From: Labia minor
Lineage: Eukaryota > Arthropoda > Insecta > Dermaptera > Spongiphoridae
Assembly (NCBI GenBank): GCA_963082975.1
Contig: OY720348.1
Span: 69,403,719 to 69,467,718 of the forward strand
Length of the DNA stretch: 64,000 nucleotides
Reading direction: 5' to 3'
The notes under the pieces were generated by a model that saw nothing but the letters and a program-made list of their open reading frames with translations, made no database searches and was not told where the DNA came from. Position 1 is the first letter of the stretch. The number at the start of each line of letters is the position of its first letter. The translations under genes and the position numbers were made by a program. Positions 20,904 through 33,089 of this stretch are shown piece by piece.

Positions 20904-21403
20904 GTATATATAAATTAATTGTACTATGTTTTGTATATTATTTTGGGTAATTATCCTTTACACCCTTCTGATTTTGGCCCTTTTTTGAATTATAATTGAT
21001 TAGCATTAGAAACTCAAAATTTATAAAATTTATAATATCTAAAATAATGTTTATGGTAAAAAATGTTGTGTGGTAATACAATATATTTATTGTATATATT
21101 ATAATTTCTTTTTTATAGAAAGATATTAGATAAATTTTTTTCTTTTGACTGAAGTTTGATAAATTAAGATTTCAATTTACATAATTTACTTGATAAGATA
21201 ATATTTTCCTTGTGTATGCGTATCTATCTCTGTGACGTTATCTAACTCAAAAAAGTTCTTGATCCTAACCACCACATTTCCCAATTAACACATCTCACCT
21301 ACCTCTATCCAATATTCACTATTCTTCAAATACTCTTTTTCTTATTAAATACTCCTAGATGGTATATGAATATGATAATTGACTGATCTTTCACTTTTTT
21401 TTT
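20111..21403. other. AT-rich gap, no gene seen
   Basis: Contains (GA)n near 20145 and a (TA)n of about 34 bp at 20865-20898; nothing coding recognised. Confidence 0.4.
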
Positions 21404-21681
21404 GGTAATTATTCAATCGAGTTATTATGACATGGATTTGGATAAAACTTTACCAGTAGGTTCCTTTTTTAATTTCAAATAAACTTTTCTTATGTAATTT
21501 TTGCGGATAGTTTCTAGTTTACGAGATAAAAATTATTAAAATTTGCATATAAATTCATTGATATTCTATTTAGATACCATGTTTTATTATTCGACCACCA
21601 GAGGCTCCACTAATTTTCGATTTTTATATGTTCGGTTTGGATTTATGAAAATTAAAAAAATAATTAATTAAATAATTTTCC

Positions 21682-23763
21682 CAGTGGCGCAACCAGAATT
21701 TGCTCCTGGGGGGGGTTTTGACTAGCCGCTCCACCTTCCTATGCCCCCCCCCCCCCCGGGCTCACTCAAAGACAAATTTTCATTAAGATTTTTTTTTTTA
21801 TATTAAATATTTAAAAAAGTTTTGTAAATGAAACACTGATTTTACAAAATCTGGCAAACTTTGTATTTTATTTACTCGTATTTGTTACGGTAAAAGTAGA
21901 TATTGTGGCAAATGTACACATTTTCCGGTAAATGTGCACATTAGCCTCCTCATTTGGGTAATGTGCATTCAACTAACATTTACAATTTCAAATAAGGGAA
22001 ATTTACATTGAAATCACAATGACCATGTCGTTTTGGTAAATGTGAGCATAGATTACTAATTAATGCCATAGTATACTGATATAATTTAAGATATTTAGAG
22101 AAATAAGACTCAGGTAAGTTAAAATTTTAATTTTTCTACAAAAAAATATTTTTTAGTTAGAATTTTTGAAAAACAATGGAACAAAAAGAAAAATTTAAAA
22201 ACCAACTAGAACAGATAGTATCACAAAAAACAAAAATATTGTATATGTACATATACATTATATTCAGTTCACATATATCTAACTTTTTGGGAAATGTACA
22301 CATTTTCCGGTAAATGTGTACATTTCCCAAGAGTGTACATTTACCGTAACATATTCACAGTTTTAGAAAGAAAATATTTTTTTCCAGCTATAAGTAAACC
22401 ATTTTAGCTTTCCTCATGAAATAAGGATAGCTTTTACGATGATCGGAAAATTTTTGCTCCGAGATTCTTCGAGATTTCCACTTTTCAGACGGTTCTGAAT
22501 CCAAACTTGCAAAAAAAAATTTTGATCCGGCCGGCCGTTCGTTACCAAAATTAAGTCTAAACGAAATGAGATATTATCTTGGGATTTGATATTTAGATGT
22601 TTTTTTTTGGAATGATGGGCGGGGATTGGATTGTTTTTGGACAAGATGGGACCATAAGTAATGCTAGTTTAAAGAGGTGTCAAAACACATTTTATTGAAT
22701 TTCTTTATAAATTCCGATTTTTATGAGAATTATCATATCATATTAAATTTATAGGAAATCGCATTTACTAAAAGTTTCATTATATTCATTTTTACCTAAA
22801 CTTAATAATAAAGGAGTTATTTATAATAAACTACTTTAAGATGTCGAAAGCTTTTCGTCCGCCCGTAGTGGTAGGATAATTTGAAAAAATTAAACTTAAG
22901 AAAATTTAGAAAAAAAAAGATTTTATGTGTGGGAACTGAAGCTCCCGAATCCCCCCCCCTGCCTCTTCTCTGGCTACGTGAAAAAATGAAATTTGATTTT
23001 AACCCATTGGTGACCAGATATCATGTAGATAAATATAGAAAAAAATATTTTTGAAAGGGTTTTTGGTGTATAAAAATAAATGTTCCCATTTGGGAACGCT
23101 GGCTCTACAAATGGGTTAATATATATAAACAAATAAAAAAAATTAACCTTTTCAGTTGTGAAATCAACTATTTCTTTATTGTCTTCTTCGCTATTGCTAT
23201 TAACACAATCTGTTGTTTCTGAAGGTCCAGCTTCACTATCTAATTCTTAAATGGAAAAGTATTTAAGAATTAATTCACTAATTTAAAAAAAAATTTTAAA
23301 TCTTACCTTTCTTGTTTTTCTTATTTTGAAAAAAATCTGAAATTAGTCTTCGCTTCATAATCTTTATGAAATTAGCAATTAATGTATGTAGCAATGTGGA
23401 AGGGGTTGAATTGGTGTCTAGGGTAAATGTTCTCGATAGAGCAACTTCTTGTTTGCGAATTTCTATAAAATGGTTTATTTACAAATGCCCTACCCGTTGT
23501 GGTGGAGAAGGGGGGAGACTTTCTCCTGGACGTCACCAAAGGCCCTGTGGGGGTGAGGGCCTGCGTTTCCGCTATCCCTCTGTTAAATTTTACAACCAGG
23601 GATAAGGAAGTGGAGTGAGGAGCTCGAAACATCCCTTGACCTCGGTATCAATTTCCACATGTATTAATAAAAAAAAACTTTTTTATACAGCAATTATTAT
23701 TTTTTTTCTCTCCTGGGGGGGGGGTTTTAACCCCCAAAACCCCCCCCCCTGGTTGCGCCACTG
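21682..23763 (-). mobile_element. non-autonomous hAT derivative, 2.08 kb
   Basis: TIRs CAGTGGCGCAACCAG / CTGGTTGCGCCACTG with homopolymer G/C runs next to both ends. ATTTTCC flanks on both sides (21675-21681, 23764-23770) fit an 8-bp duplication with one edge base changed. Most coding sequence is lost; two N-terminal exons remain on the minus strand. Confidence 0.7.
23148..23358 (-). pseudogene. remnant N-terminal exons of a hAT transposase gene
   Basis: The ATG at 23358 opens MKRRLISDFFQNKKNKK, a basic start like many hAT/ZMYM-type transposases. After 52 bp there is a GTAAG donor (23306-23302). An AG acceptor leads into 23245-23148, which continues in frame as LDSEAGPSETT...EEDNKEIVDF and ends at AAG|GTTAAT, another donor. 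The phases fit, so this is a real split gene end. The catalytic exons are absent. Family assignment rests on the terminal repeats and the style of the N-terminus. Confidence 0.5.
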
Positions 23764-24034
23764 ATTTTCCTATATTCAAACCGAAATTAGCAAAACCGAA
23801 AATTAGTGAATAAGTGAATAATTAGTGAATTAGTCAATAAAATATTACTTAATGGCACATTTCGAGGTTCATAACCAGCTCATCTGTCAAACTTAAAAAT
23901 CTTTATTTATCTCGTAAACTAGAAGCGACCCGCAAAAATTGCATAAGAAAAGTTTCTTTGGAATTAAAAAAGGAACCCACTGGTAAAATTTTGTCCAAAT
24001 CCATGTCCTACTCGATTGAATAATTACCCTTTTT

Positions 24035-24790
24035 TCTTACAGATATGTATAGGCATAATCATTTTTACAAGATATTTAAATCGTTTTAAATTATAACTAT
24101 TTGTAATGTAAACCTTTTGTTTAATGATAGACAGGTGATGAGGGTTCAATTTCCTAGAAACCCTGTCAGTATATTTGAGCAGGATGCGAGTATCATAGAC
24201 TCTGTTATTTTGGTCATTAAAATCAACAACAAACAATATCTAATTGTTTACTCAACCAAAGGGCAAGTTAAGTCTAGTTTGATGGGATAGCTGTCAATTA
24301 TGGAATCTGATTCATAAACAGTCTGAGCAATCGATATTTTCACTTTATTATAGTAGTAATTTATTTTCGAAATTATATTGTAAAAAATTTGAAGATTCAG
24401 CTATATGGTCAATTCACAGTCGATATCTAATTTATTTTCTCAAAAATCAATTTCTCACTCTTTTAAACTACAGATTAAAATTCACCGGGTTATACTTTCA
24501 ATTTCAAACCCAAACTAAATAACGTAGTTTTTCCAAATTTGTGCAGTAGTTTATTAATAGAAGACAATTGAAGGAAACAATGATGTATTTAAAGTAACTA
24601 CATTTGAAATTCTAAAAGTCACTGACTTATCAAGATGTCTCCTATAATAGGTTATAGGGGCTCGCGCGTATATTGTGTAGTGTAATCGTTAAGTTATCTA
24701 GAGATTTTTGATTGCTCATCGTTTTACATAAAATGGATTCATATCAATATTTATAGAAGACACAGTAAAGTACAGATTGATAAATTAATT
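24035..24790. other. non-coding gap, no gene seen
   Basis: Mixed AT-rich sequence; a 70-codon frame at 24024-24236 (-) has no support. Confidence 0.4.
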
Positions 24791-24855
24791 ATTATATATA
24801 CAAGAGCAGATAAATATTTTTGAATGAAACACAGGTTTATGGATAAAAAATTATT

Positions 24856-25125
24856 TTATTTTTCAATATAGTCTCTTTTGAGCTCTTTACACCTCTTCCA
24901 ACGTTTCTCCAATTTTTTATCCCTTCTAAGAAATGAAATTTGTCGAGGACATCAAAATAGGTATTTGTTTGTGAGAGGATTTCATCGTTAGAGTCGAATC
25001 TCTTTCCGCCGAGCCATTACTTCAGGTTTATAAACAAAAAATAGTCACTCGAGGCTAAATCCGGAGAATAGAGGGGATGAAGGAGCAATTCGTATTCATG
25101 GATTTTCATCGAAGTTCACTTTTTT
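24856..25125 (-). pseudogene. mariner transposase, C-terminal fragment
   Basis: Minus-strand translation gives LLLHPLYSPDLASSDYFLF, the end of a Tc1/mariner DDE domain with the third catalytic Asp in the SSDY block, then an NLK-stop-WLGGKRFDSN stretch and a C-terminal tail. One in-frame stop (after NLK) and one frameshift near the ...EGIKN part show decay. The family-like tail ...DYIEK ends at TAA 24858-24856. The first two thirds of the transposase and the terminal repeats are not visible. Confidence 0.75.
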
Positions 25126-26185
25126 CCATTTTCTTCTCTAATTACGAGAGGTAATCTGCTATTAATTGATATCCAACGTAAACTAAAAGACCCAGCTGGT
25201 TCAAATGTCGACAGGAGTCAGCTGATAGTTGCCTGCTGACAAGGCAGTGTTGCCATTTGATTTAAGAAACGGGAAATTCAAAAAGTCTAAACAATAATAA
25301 TGAATTTATCAATCATTCATGTAAAATCAGCCTTTTTCCTTTTTGTATATCATCCAAAATTCACCTTAGATATCATTTCTATTTTACTGCATTTTCGAAT
25401 ATCTAATGAGCTCGCAATGCATTATTTGGCACCAAAGCAAGGCACGACGTCACGATTTAAACCCTGAGTTGCGTTCTTTGTTGCCTAATGACAAGTCACT
25501 AAGCCTATTTCCGGGTCCTTTTCAGGACCTGATTATATCCACAAAAGCCCTTTTCATGGCAAACATTAACATATCAACATTAAAGTGATATTTAATACAT
25601 GCATATATATCGCCAAATCTTATGTAGAATTGCATAACCACCAGTTATAATTAATTTATTGTATTTAATCTAGAAATACAGAATTAGAAAATAATTGACA
25701 ATCTATATATTTATTACCAATCACACGTGATTAAATCTACTTTATTTTATGAGTATTTTATTTGAATACTTACTAAATTATGTTGTCCATTTGATTATAG
25801 AATATATAAATAATATCCATTATCGATTCGATTTCTACTTGAACAGGGCTTGTAATTCACCTCGATTTGATAGCTCTCTTTATATTTTACTTTATATATC
25901 AAAATGTGTTTTAGATAATGTTTAACATATATCACCGATAATAATAAAATAGCAAACGGCATTTATTCTTCTTTTCATTTGAAATATATATTATACTAGG
26001 ATGGCTATTGATTTGTGAGATCTTGATCATTTAACTTTCAATAATAAATATTTATTGCCGGATAAATTTATGCAAAAAAAAAAAATTTTAAAAAATAAAT
26101 AAATAAATAATTTTTATATAAATGGATTCGGTGGTGAGATATATTGGTATGATTTAACAATTAATAATTAGCCTCCGCTCGGTAA
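25126..26185. other. non-coding gap, no gene seen
   Basis: A 60-codon frame at 25406-25588 lacks a recognisable domain; the rest is AT-rich. Confidence 0.4.
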
Positions 26186-26189
26186 TTTA

Positions 26190-26791
26190 AAATAAGCTGG
26201 AGTGTCTCCACTCGACTATCTCGCAATTTGAATTGATTAAATAACATAATATATTATATTTAAATTAAATTTAATTAATTAATTATAAATTATAAATAAT
26301 AAATATTAAACCAGCGCATGTTTGGCTTTTTATTGATGGCACCATGGCACGTGTTGGCGCGTGAGTTTGCAGTTTTAAAAAATTAATTCTGATATTTTCA
26401 GCGAGTCAATCAAGCTGAAATTCTATATATAGCAGTTTTATACAATTATTAATCATGTGAAAAATTATCAAACATATATTTTTATTTTTACGGTCACTTT
26501 AGAGGAAAAAAAATCAAAACGTTGTAGGTAATGACCCTCTTCCGGTTGAGCTACATTTCTCAAAAGTTGATAGAAAACTATGAATTTTGAATAATGCTCA
26601 TGTACCAAATTGCATCATTCTAGCTCAAACCGTTTTTGCGCAATCTTGTCTACATACATACACACACACACACAGACATTTTTCTCAACCTTAGTGAAAA
26701 TGATTCAGGTACCTTCAAAACGTATAAAAACATCAAAATCTCAACATCGAAAATTTTCGTGATCGCAATACTATCTCTGGCGAGATAGTAA
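26190..26791 (+). mobile_element. HINE-like repeat H, copy 3 (near complete)
   Basis: Best uninterrupted copy: AAGCTGGAGTGTCTCCACTC then GACTATCTCGC at the start; GACCCTCTTCCGGTTGAGC, CTCAAACCGTTTTTGCG and (CA)n inside; terminal hairpin ACTATCTC-TGGC-GAGATAGT just before the A-rich end. Confidence 0.7.
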
Positions 26792-27699
26792 AAATGATTC
26801 CTTATTATTGTTTTTTTTCCCTAAAATATGCAAATTAATTAAAATAATTTGATTTTCATTTCAAGATGAAAAATATATTCAAATTTATTTGATAAAATAA
26901 AATATTTGATCCTATATTATATTTATATACGAGGGTCATTCAACAAGTACTTAGTCTCACCGCTTGATGGATAGATATAACATATGCAATAATAATATAT
27001 AATTAATTTACTAATTAATTTAAAACATATTTTAAGTAAGAACACACAGCCCTTAAAAATACCTATTAATGCACAGAAAGACAGAAGTATGGCCTGTGAT
27101 ATAACATAATATATATTTCGTAATTTTATTTTAAGCTATGACACACAACGGACAGACGGACGGACAGAAGAAAATACTAAAAGTAGTTTTTTCTATTAAC
27201 AAAATGGATGGTTCGTGGAGATATAAGAAGTTTGTTTATAGAGATACCAATTGGGAAAAGAGTGCTGGTTAGATCAACGATGAAATAGTATGATAATATA
27301 AAAGTAATTAGGAGGGAATTAGGAAAGAATAGTAATTTAATAAGGTTGGCTTGGGATATGGATAATTGGATTCATGTGACTTAAGCTATCGATTTCAGTA
27401 GTTTATTTATAGTGATACCAATTGGAAGAATTTTATGGGTAAATAATATAGAAGTAAATATAAAGAAAGAATATGAATTGGATAGAAATGAAATGAGATA
27501 GAAATTCTTGGATTCATTGAATTTCTCAGCTTTCAAATTCAGTAGTTTGTTTATAAAAAGTACCTGGTTCACCGAGCAGCCGCTCAAATAATTTAAATTT
27601 AAAAGAAAATAAATTAAAAAAAAATATATAGACGGACACACAACGGACAGACAGACGGAGAGCCATGATGTTAAAAATACTTTTTTTTATTAACAAAAT

Positions 27700-28028
27700 G
27701 GATGATTCGTGGAGATATGTATAAAATTCCACACGTGAAATTTGGTGTGAAAACATACTTTCCCTTCCTCGGTCGGTAAAAAAAATGTAATTTGTCGACA
27801 GCAGCGCCATCTAACAATTATAAGAGTAAAAACACATAAGGATTCCGGAAGTCAAATTTCCCTGTCACCCACCTGATTGCTACGTATCTTAGAGACTAAT
27901 ATTTGGTTGTTATTTTAATTGTATATCCAAATTTAAAACGTTTATATCACAGACCATCTGGTTATATTACTTATTACTTAATATATATTTTATAATAGAT
28001 AATTCATTAATCAATTAATCAATTAAAA
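27700..28028 (+). promoter_or_regulatory. conserved 5' flank of ZNF-B (candidate promoter)
   Basis: About 330 bp shared with ZNF-C (36760-37095) and ZNF-D (56271-56640, minus); the proximal 210 bp are also shared with ZNF-E. Common blocks include GACAGCAGCGCCATCTAACA, TTTATATCACAGACCATCTG and ATTAATCAATTAATCAATTA directly before the ATG. The distal part (the TTTCACACCAAATTTCA region) is family E repeat. No experimental promoter evidence. Confidence 0.45.
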
Positions 28029-29614
28029 ATGGATGTTTATTCACAAGAAGACACAAAATATCCAATATATATAGGTTAGTTTTTATTTCTATGTTTTTTT
28101 CATCAAAAGTTAATGTCACTAAAATTATTTTTTTTAATATTATTTGTAATGATATTATTCCTAAAATTGAATTATAAAATACATAGATATTAGATATATA
28201 AAAATATAATGATTTAAAATAACGAAAACAATTCTTTTTTTTAGGTCCTCTATATCCTTGTGTATATTGTCATACCAATTTTATAAGTGAGGAATTTTTA
28301 TCTAAACATCTAAGTAAATGTTTTCATAAAAAAATATTTTCCATTTTAAAAAATGATGTAAAACTCAAAAAGGATACAGAGAAATATTTAGACGAAAAAG
28401 TTAAAGAAGAAACTGATTCAATCCATACACGAGACAATTGGTTTGAATGTAATTATTGTAAAAAGGAATTTAATGATAAATCAAATTTAAATAAACATTT
28501 ATTAATTCATACAGGAGAAAAACCTTTTGAATGTGATTATTGTAAAAAGAAATTTAATTGGAAATCTTATTTAGATCGACATTTATTAATTCATACAGGA
28601 GAAAAACATTTTGAATGTAATTATTGTGAAAAGAAATTTAATCAGAAATCAGCTTTAAATAAACATTTATTAATTCATACGGAAGAAAAACCTTTTGAAT
28701 GTAATTATTGTAAAAAGGAATTTAATGATAAATCAAATTTAAATAGACATTTATTAATTCATACAGGAGAAAAACCTTTTGAATGTGATTATTGTAAAAA
28801 GAAATTTAATGGGAAATCTTATTTAGATCGACATTTATTAATTCATACAGGAGAAAAACATTTTGAATGTAATTATTGTAAAAAGAAATTTTATATGAAA
28901 TCAAATTTAAATCAACATTTATTAATTCATACGGGAGAAAAACCTTTTAAATGTAATTATTGTAAAAAGATATTTAATCAGAAATCAATTTTAAAAAGAC
29001 ATTTATTAATTCATACAGGAGAAAAACCTTTTAAATGTAATTCTTGTGAAAAGAAATTTAATGGGAAATCTTATTTAGATCGACATTTATTAATTCATAC
29101 AGGAGAAAAACATTTTGAATGTAATTATTGTAAAAAGAAATTTTATATGAAATCAAATTTAAATCAACATTTATTAATTCATACAGGAGAAAAACATTTT
29201 GAATGTAATTATTGTAAAAAGAAATTTTATATGAAATCAAATTTAAATCAACATTTATTAATTCATACGGGAAAAAAACCCTTTAAATGTAATTATTGTA
29301 AAAAGATATTTAATCAGAAATCAATTTTAAAAAGACATTTATTAATTCATACAGGAGAAAAACCTTTTGAATGTAATTATTGTCAAAAGAAATTTAATCA
29401 GAAATCATCATTAAAATTACATTTACTAATTCATACAGGAGAAACCCCTTTTGAATGTAATTATTGTCAAAAGAAATTTAATCACAATTCAGGTTTAAAT
29501 ACACATTTATTAATTCATTCAGGAGAAAAACCTTTTGAATGTAATTATTGTAAAAAGGAATTTAATGATAAATCAAATTTAAAAACACATTTATTAATAC
29601 ATAATTTTAAATAA
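28029..29614 (+). CDS. ZNF-B: two-exon poly-C2H2 zinc-finger protein
   Basis: Predicted nuclear DNA-binding protein, 471 residues, join(28029..28074, 28245..29614). Exon 1 encodes MDVYSQEDTKYPIYI plus the first base of a Gly codon; the 170-bp intron has GTTAGT...TTTTTTTTAG ends. Exon 2 opens with PLYPCVYCHTNF...SKHL, a degenerate finger with Cys-Cys-His ligands, then a charged linker (KKDTEKYLDEKVKEETDS) and 14 canonical fingers with TGEKPFEC-type linkers, ending IHNFK. Fingers 9 and 10 are identical and 6-7 resemble 10-11, showing recent internal duplication. The first in-frame Met of exon 2 (28895) lies in finger 6, so a start there would lose over a third of the protein. All zinc ligands are intact. 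DNA target and role unknown. Confidence 0.88.
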
Positions 29615-29700
29615 TGTTTGAAAAATAGGCTTAATAATGAAAACAAGATTTTCTTTAAATATAGATTATATAATTTAAAGCACAAATTGTAATTTAAATC

Positions 29701-29706
29701 AATAAA
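29701..29706 (+). promoter_or_regulatory. poly(A) signal of ZNF-B
   Basis: AATAAA 87 bp after the stop, at the aligned position of the ZNF-A and ZNF-C signals. Confidence 0.6.
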
Positions 29707-29904
29707 AATTTGATTTATTTAACTTAGCATTTATATTTACTATTTTATTTCTTCTATTAATATATACATTATTACTAAATATCGATTACATTTAAGAATC
29801 CTATCATTTTATTATCCATATTTTAATTTATTTATTATTTATTTATACAAATCTGAAATATGTCTATGATTCTTTCATTTTACTAATCTATAATTGTAAA
29901 TAAA

Positions 29905-30502
29905 ATAACAACATCAAGCACATGTTTAATGTTTAGAGCAGATTTTCACAGGACTTCTTGATGTATGTCATAAGTAATGAAGAAACACAACTTCGTTTCC
30001 AGGAAATGCTTCGTTAAATATGCCTGCTAAACCAGATTTCGTCTCTTTCATATTTGGTGCTCCCTCAGTAGTAATGTTACAAATACTAGTCAAAGGTACT
30101 TTCAAAGATGATAGTTTCTTGAAATTAATGAAAAATGTCTGATCCTTTTGTTGCTTTCTTTGATGAACGCATGCCAGCTCACTCTTCAGTAACACAAAAG
30201 TTGTCATCAATACTTCTTATAAATATCGGTATCTGAGCTGTGACATTTATGTCCGTGCTTTCATCCAACGCAAAAGAACAGAATTTAAACTTGGTTTATT
30301 TTGACTCCAGTTGTGAGTTGTCAGTTAATATTAGATGCGATAATACAGTTCTTAAAATGCAATGAGAAGGAAACCGTTATTCTGTTTTAGCTAGGCAGAA
30401 AATATATTTTGCCTAATTGTGTAATGTAGGTGTTATTCAAAATCCTTTTGAGGGCCAGAAAGGGCCGCACTTGGCCCGCGGGCCGTACTTTGCCCATGAG
30501 TG
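29905..30502 (-). mobile_element. decayed hAT element inserted in the ZNF-B 3' flank
   Basis: The right end reads, on the minus strand, CACTCATGGGCAAAGTACGG followed by CCCGCGGGCC, a common hAT terminal motif. It interrupts the 3' flank that is continuous behind ZNF-C. The left end is unclear. Confidence 0.6.
29968..30300 (-). pseudogene. hAT transposase fragment (GTF2IRD2/ZBED-like)
   Basis: Minus strand: FALDESTDINVTAQI (about 30288-30240), then in another frame LKVPLTSICNITTEGAPNMK and LAGIFNEAFPGNE. These match the LDESTD and TDGAPAM blocks of hAT transposases, though the second Asp has become Glu here. It is frame-broken and lacks BED and dimerisation domains, so it is dead. Confidence 0.7.
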
Positions 30503-31504
30503 GATTAGATAATAATAATAATAATCAAATGAAAATAAACATTTTACTCTCATTCTTGTACTAAATTAATTTTAAATTTACATGCTGATAAGGGATTTTT
30601 ATTAAAATTTTGAAATAATTGGTGGAAAAGAAAATTAAGAGTCCATAGAAATTAATAAACATCCCAACAACATCAACAAAGATGTATATAGGCTTAATAA
30701 GATGTGGAACATAGTTTCAGATAAATACAATTTGTCAAATTGAATGTCAAATGTAATTGATCTATTATATATATATATATATATCTTGATTATAAATAAT
30801 TGTGTACTATCTATATAGTAAAACTTATCGTAACATCATCTTCTTGTTTGTACACACTTGCTTTGATAGTGATGACTGACTTAATGATGATATTTGAAAA
30901 TTGACGGTAAAATTAGTTCCTAACTTACACTGTAGTTGGTGCTTATGTCACTGGATATAAAAGTTGGTAACAATCATTGTGAGCAACCCAGTATCACAAC
31001 CCAGTATCACCTCAATGGGACCGGTGTAACTCGAACACCAGATGGCGTTACAGGAAAACGGTTGACTCTTCAGGCGCCCAATATATGGCACCGCAAAAAA
31101 ATGACCAAAAATCACCCCCTCCCACAGGCCTTCCGAATTCCCTGCAATTATTTGAATATCAAACAGGACATACCATCCGTGCACAGAGTATCCGTACACA
31201 TAATATTCGAAACAAACCCAGCAATTCTTGACTAATTTTTATTTTTCACTTAACACTATTTAACTTATGAAGTTATATTATTTATTATTTGATAAATATA
31301 AATATAAATTTTATTTAACATTTAACACAAATAAAATTGAAAAATTTATTATAAATTGTTTGATAAATAATTTAAATTACATTGTAACAAATCAAATATC
31401 AAAGTTAAATTATTTAATATTTGATAAATAAATACAAATTTCACAGCAATATAGAAATTCACAATAAGCACTATTAAATCAAATATATTCACGTACTCCT
31501 CTCA

Positions 31505-31797
31505 GTATATCTTTTATAGTTTTTCACATGTTTAAAAATTGCATAAAACTGCTATATATAGAATTTCAGCTTGGTTGAATCGCTAAAAGTACCGGAATTA
31601 ATTTTTTAGGATGTTGACTAACAATCACGCGCCAGCATGTGACCAGATGCCCTCAACAAAGAGCCAAACTCGCACTGGTTTAATAAATACTATTTATTAA
31701 TTTTAATTTATAATTTCATTTAAATATAATATATATGTGTTAATTTATCTAATTGGAATTTGCATGATAGCCGACCGGAGACATCCCACATTTTTTT
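31505..31797 (-). mobile_element. HINE-like repeat H, 5' fragment
   Basis: Minus-strand H sequence (GTTTTTCACATG..., ATATATAGAATTTCAGCTTG, ...GCGCCAGCATGTGACC) ending near GGAGACATCCCAC; the 3' half is missing. Confidence 0.6.
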
Positions 31798-32398
31798 CAT
31801 TTATAAATTTACCCAAATGTTCGTAAATCAGTTGTGTGATAAACTTAGATGATTAAAAATGCGTTGGATTAATTATTCTTAGTTAATCAATGATTTATGG
31901 ATTTCTTGTGATCTTTTTAAATAGTATCTTTTTGGAAATAGAAATGATTATTTATTTATTTATTTATAAATTTCCTTCTCACTAAGAACAATTCGTATGT
32001 GTTTCTCTCGTTTCAAATATTGACATTGAAGAAAATTTTTATTCCATACATATTAAATATTAACAAGAACATTATTCGTTTATTTTATTTATGTAAATTA
32101 CATAAAAGTAGGTGGAGTTTTCTGTTAATTTAAAAATTATTTATTTGGATATAAAACAAAAATTTTTGAAAAAAGCATATTTGATTTCTGTAATACTAAT
32201 TTTATATCTCAATAAATAATTTTTAAATTCCAAATATTCATTCAAAAAAAATTTAAAAATGCCTCCCTCGTCGGTCGGTAAAAACGCTCACACATGTCCA
32301 ACCTGTCTGCCATTCCTGCCAGCACTAGAGCCGAAAAAAATAGCATTGAGTGATTTACTCTGTGTATGTATGCTCTGTGATTGTGAGTCTGTTCGCTT

Positions 32399-32722
32399 TA
32401 GGGACACGACATCAAAGGCTGAATATCGGCTAGGTATCGAAAAAGGTAGTATCGATTCTTCGATAGTATCGGACTCAAAAGTATTGGTATCAGAAAAAAA
32501 GCTTAATCCAGATAGACCTTTTTTTAGAACCAAATTGAAAAAATTTTGAAAAAACTACGCTGCGCTGAGCTGTGTACCATTCGATATTTTTGTCGATACC
32601 ACCAGCTATGGGTATCGATGCTGTACTAGAATCGGAAGTTAAAGTATCGAGTACAAGAATCGATGGTATCGGAAGCAAAGTATCGATACTCCGATAGTAT
32701 CGAAGTATCGTTAGTGTCCCTA
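32399..32722. mobile_element. TATCGAT-rich MITE, 324 bp
   Basis: TAGGGACAC at the left and GTGTCCCTA at the right. The interior contains more than ten ATCGAT/TATCG words in both orientations, including TATCGATAC near 32690. The ends resemble some hAT MITEs, but no 8-bp duplication is evident. The overlapping short frames on both strands have no support. Confidence 0.5.
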
Positions 32723-32996
32723 AGTCCGATTATTTGGAGCAACCATACGGTCAGGGCCCCCAACTCGTTAGAAATCGGTGAAACCATTTTTTTTTTAATA
32801 TGATGTCTCTATATGGCACCGCTAAGAGGCGCTGCAGGCGCATAACCGATAACTATGCATGCAAAAACCAGGTAAAAACACACACACAAGCCCGATTTTT
32901 TTTTCAATTAGTTACTGCCTGCACTCGCATGGCAGCGCCAAAAATTTTGTTTCAGCAAAGACAATAAAGTTTATAGATGGTCTGTGCATACGGTAC

Positions 32997-33030
32997 TTGA
33001 TAACGACTGCAGAATAAGCAGTCGAAACGT
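32997..33030 (+). ncRNA. hammerhead-ribozyme-like motif in family F
   Basis: TTGATAA, then a perfect 6-bp stem GACTGC / GCAGTC with an AGAATAA loop, then GAAAC. This mimics the hammerhead order CUGAUGA-stem II-GAAAC, but core positions 3 and 8 are U and A instead of C and G. The same 34 bp, with one or two changes, occur at 45116-45149 on the minus strand. No cleavage site is proven. Confidence 0.3.
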
Positions 33031-33089
33031 TGTACAAATCAATTATACAAATATGTGTGGTCATTTAATAAAAATCCCTTTAATAATTA

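Larger units (their letters stand above)
21404..24028. mobile_element. long-TIR foldback element (family G), copy 1, split by a hAT derivative
   Basis: Starts GGTAATTATTCAATCGAGT and ends with its inverse at 24028. The inverted arms are roughly 200 bp or more and include CATGGATTTGGATAAAAC, TAGTTTACGAGATAAAAATT and GTTCGGTTTGGAT. The middle is occupied by the 2.08-kb hAT derivative at 21682-23763. Copy 2 lies uninterrupted at 60148-60678. Confidence 0.65.
27228..29904 (+). repeat. segmental duplication block carrying ZNF-B
   Basis: Sequence from AAGAAGTTTGTTTATAGAGA onward matches 36287 onward nearly base for base for about 800 bp upstream of the gene, then through the gene and its 3' UTR. 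Finger number differs (14 versus 13). The left breakpoint is sharp: sequence before 27228 and before 36287 is unrelated. Confidence 0.85.
30590..33085 (+). mobile_element. repeat family F with hammerhead-like motif, expanded copy
   Basis: Left end GGGATTTTTATTAAAATTTT and right end ATTTAATAAAAATCCC form a short TIR. Family F is also at 45049-46120 (-), where the core without insertions is about 380 bp. Shared blocks: GTGATGACTGA...ATGATGATATTTGAAAATT (30870-30905) and the motif at 32997-33030. This copy is swollen by other sequence, including an H fragment and a TATCGAT-rich MITE. Confidence 0.45.

Noticed and set aside
26932-26966. TACGAGGGTCATTCAACAAGT as a mariner terminus
   Set aside because: It resembles mariner ends, but no partner end or adjacent transposase was found, so it is at most a solo end.
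29058-29240. 60-codon minus frame in ZNF-B
   Set aside because: Antisense of finger repeats.
32259-32549. 96-codon frame and its minus partner
   Set aside because: They lie over the TATCGAT-rich MITE with no domain.
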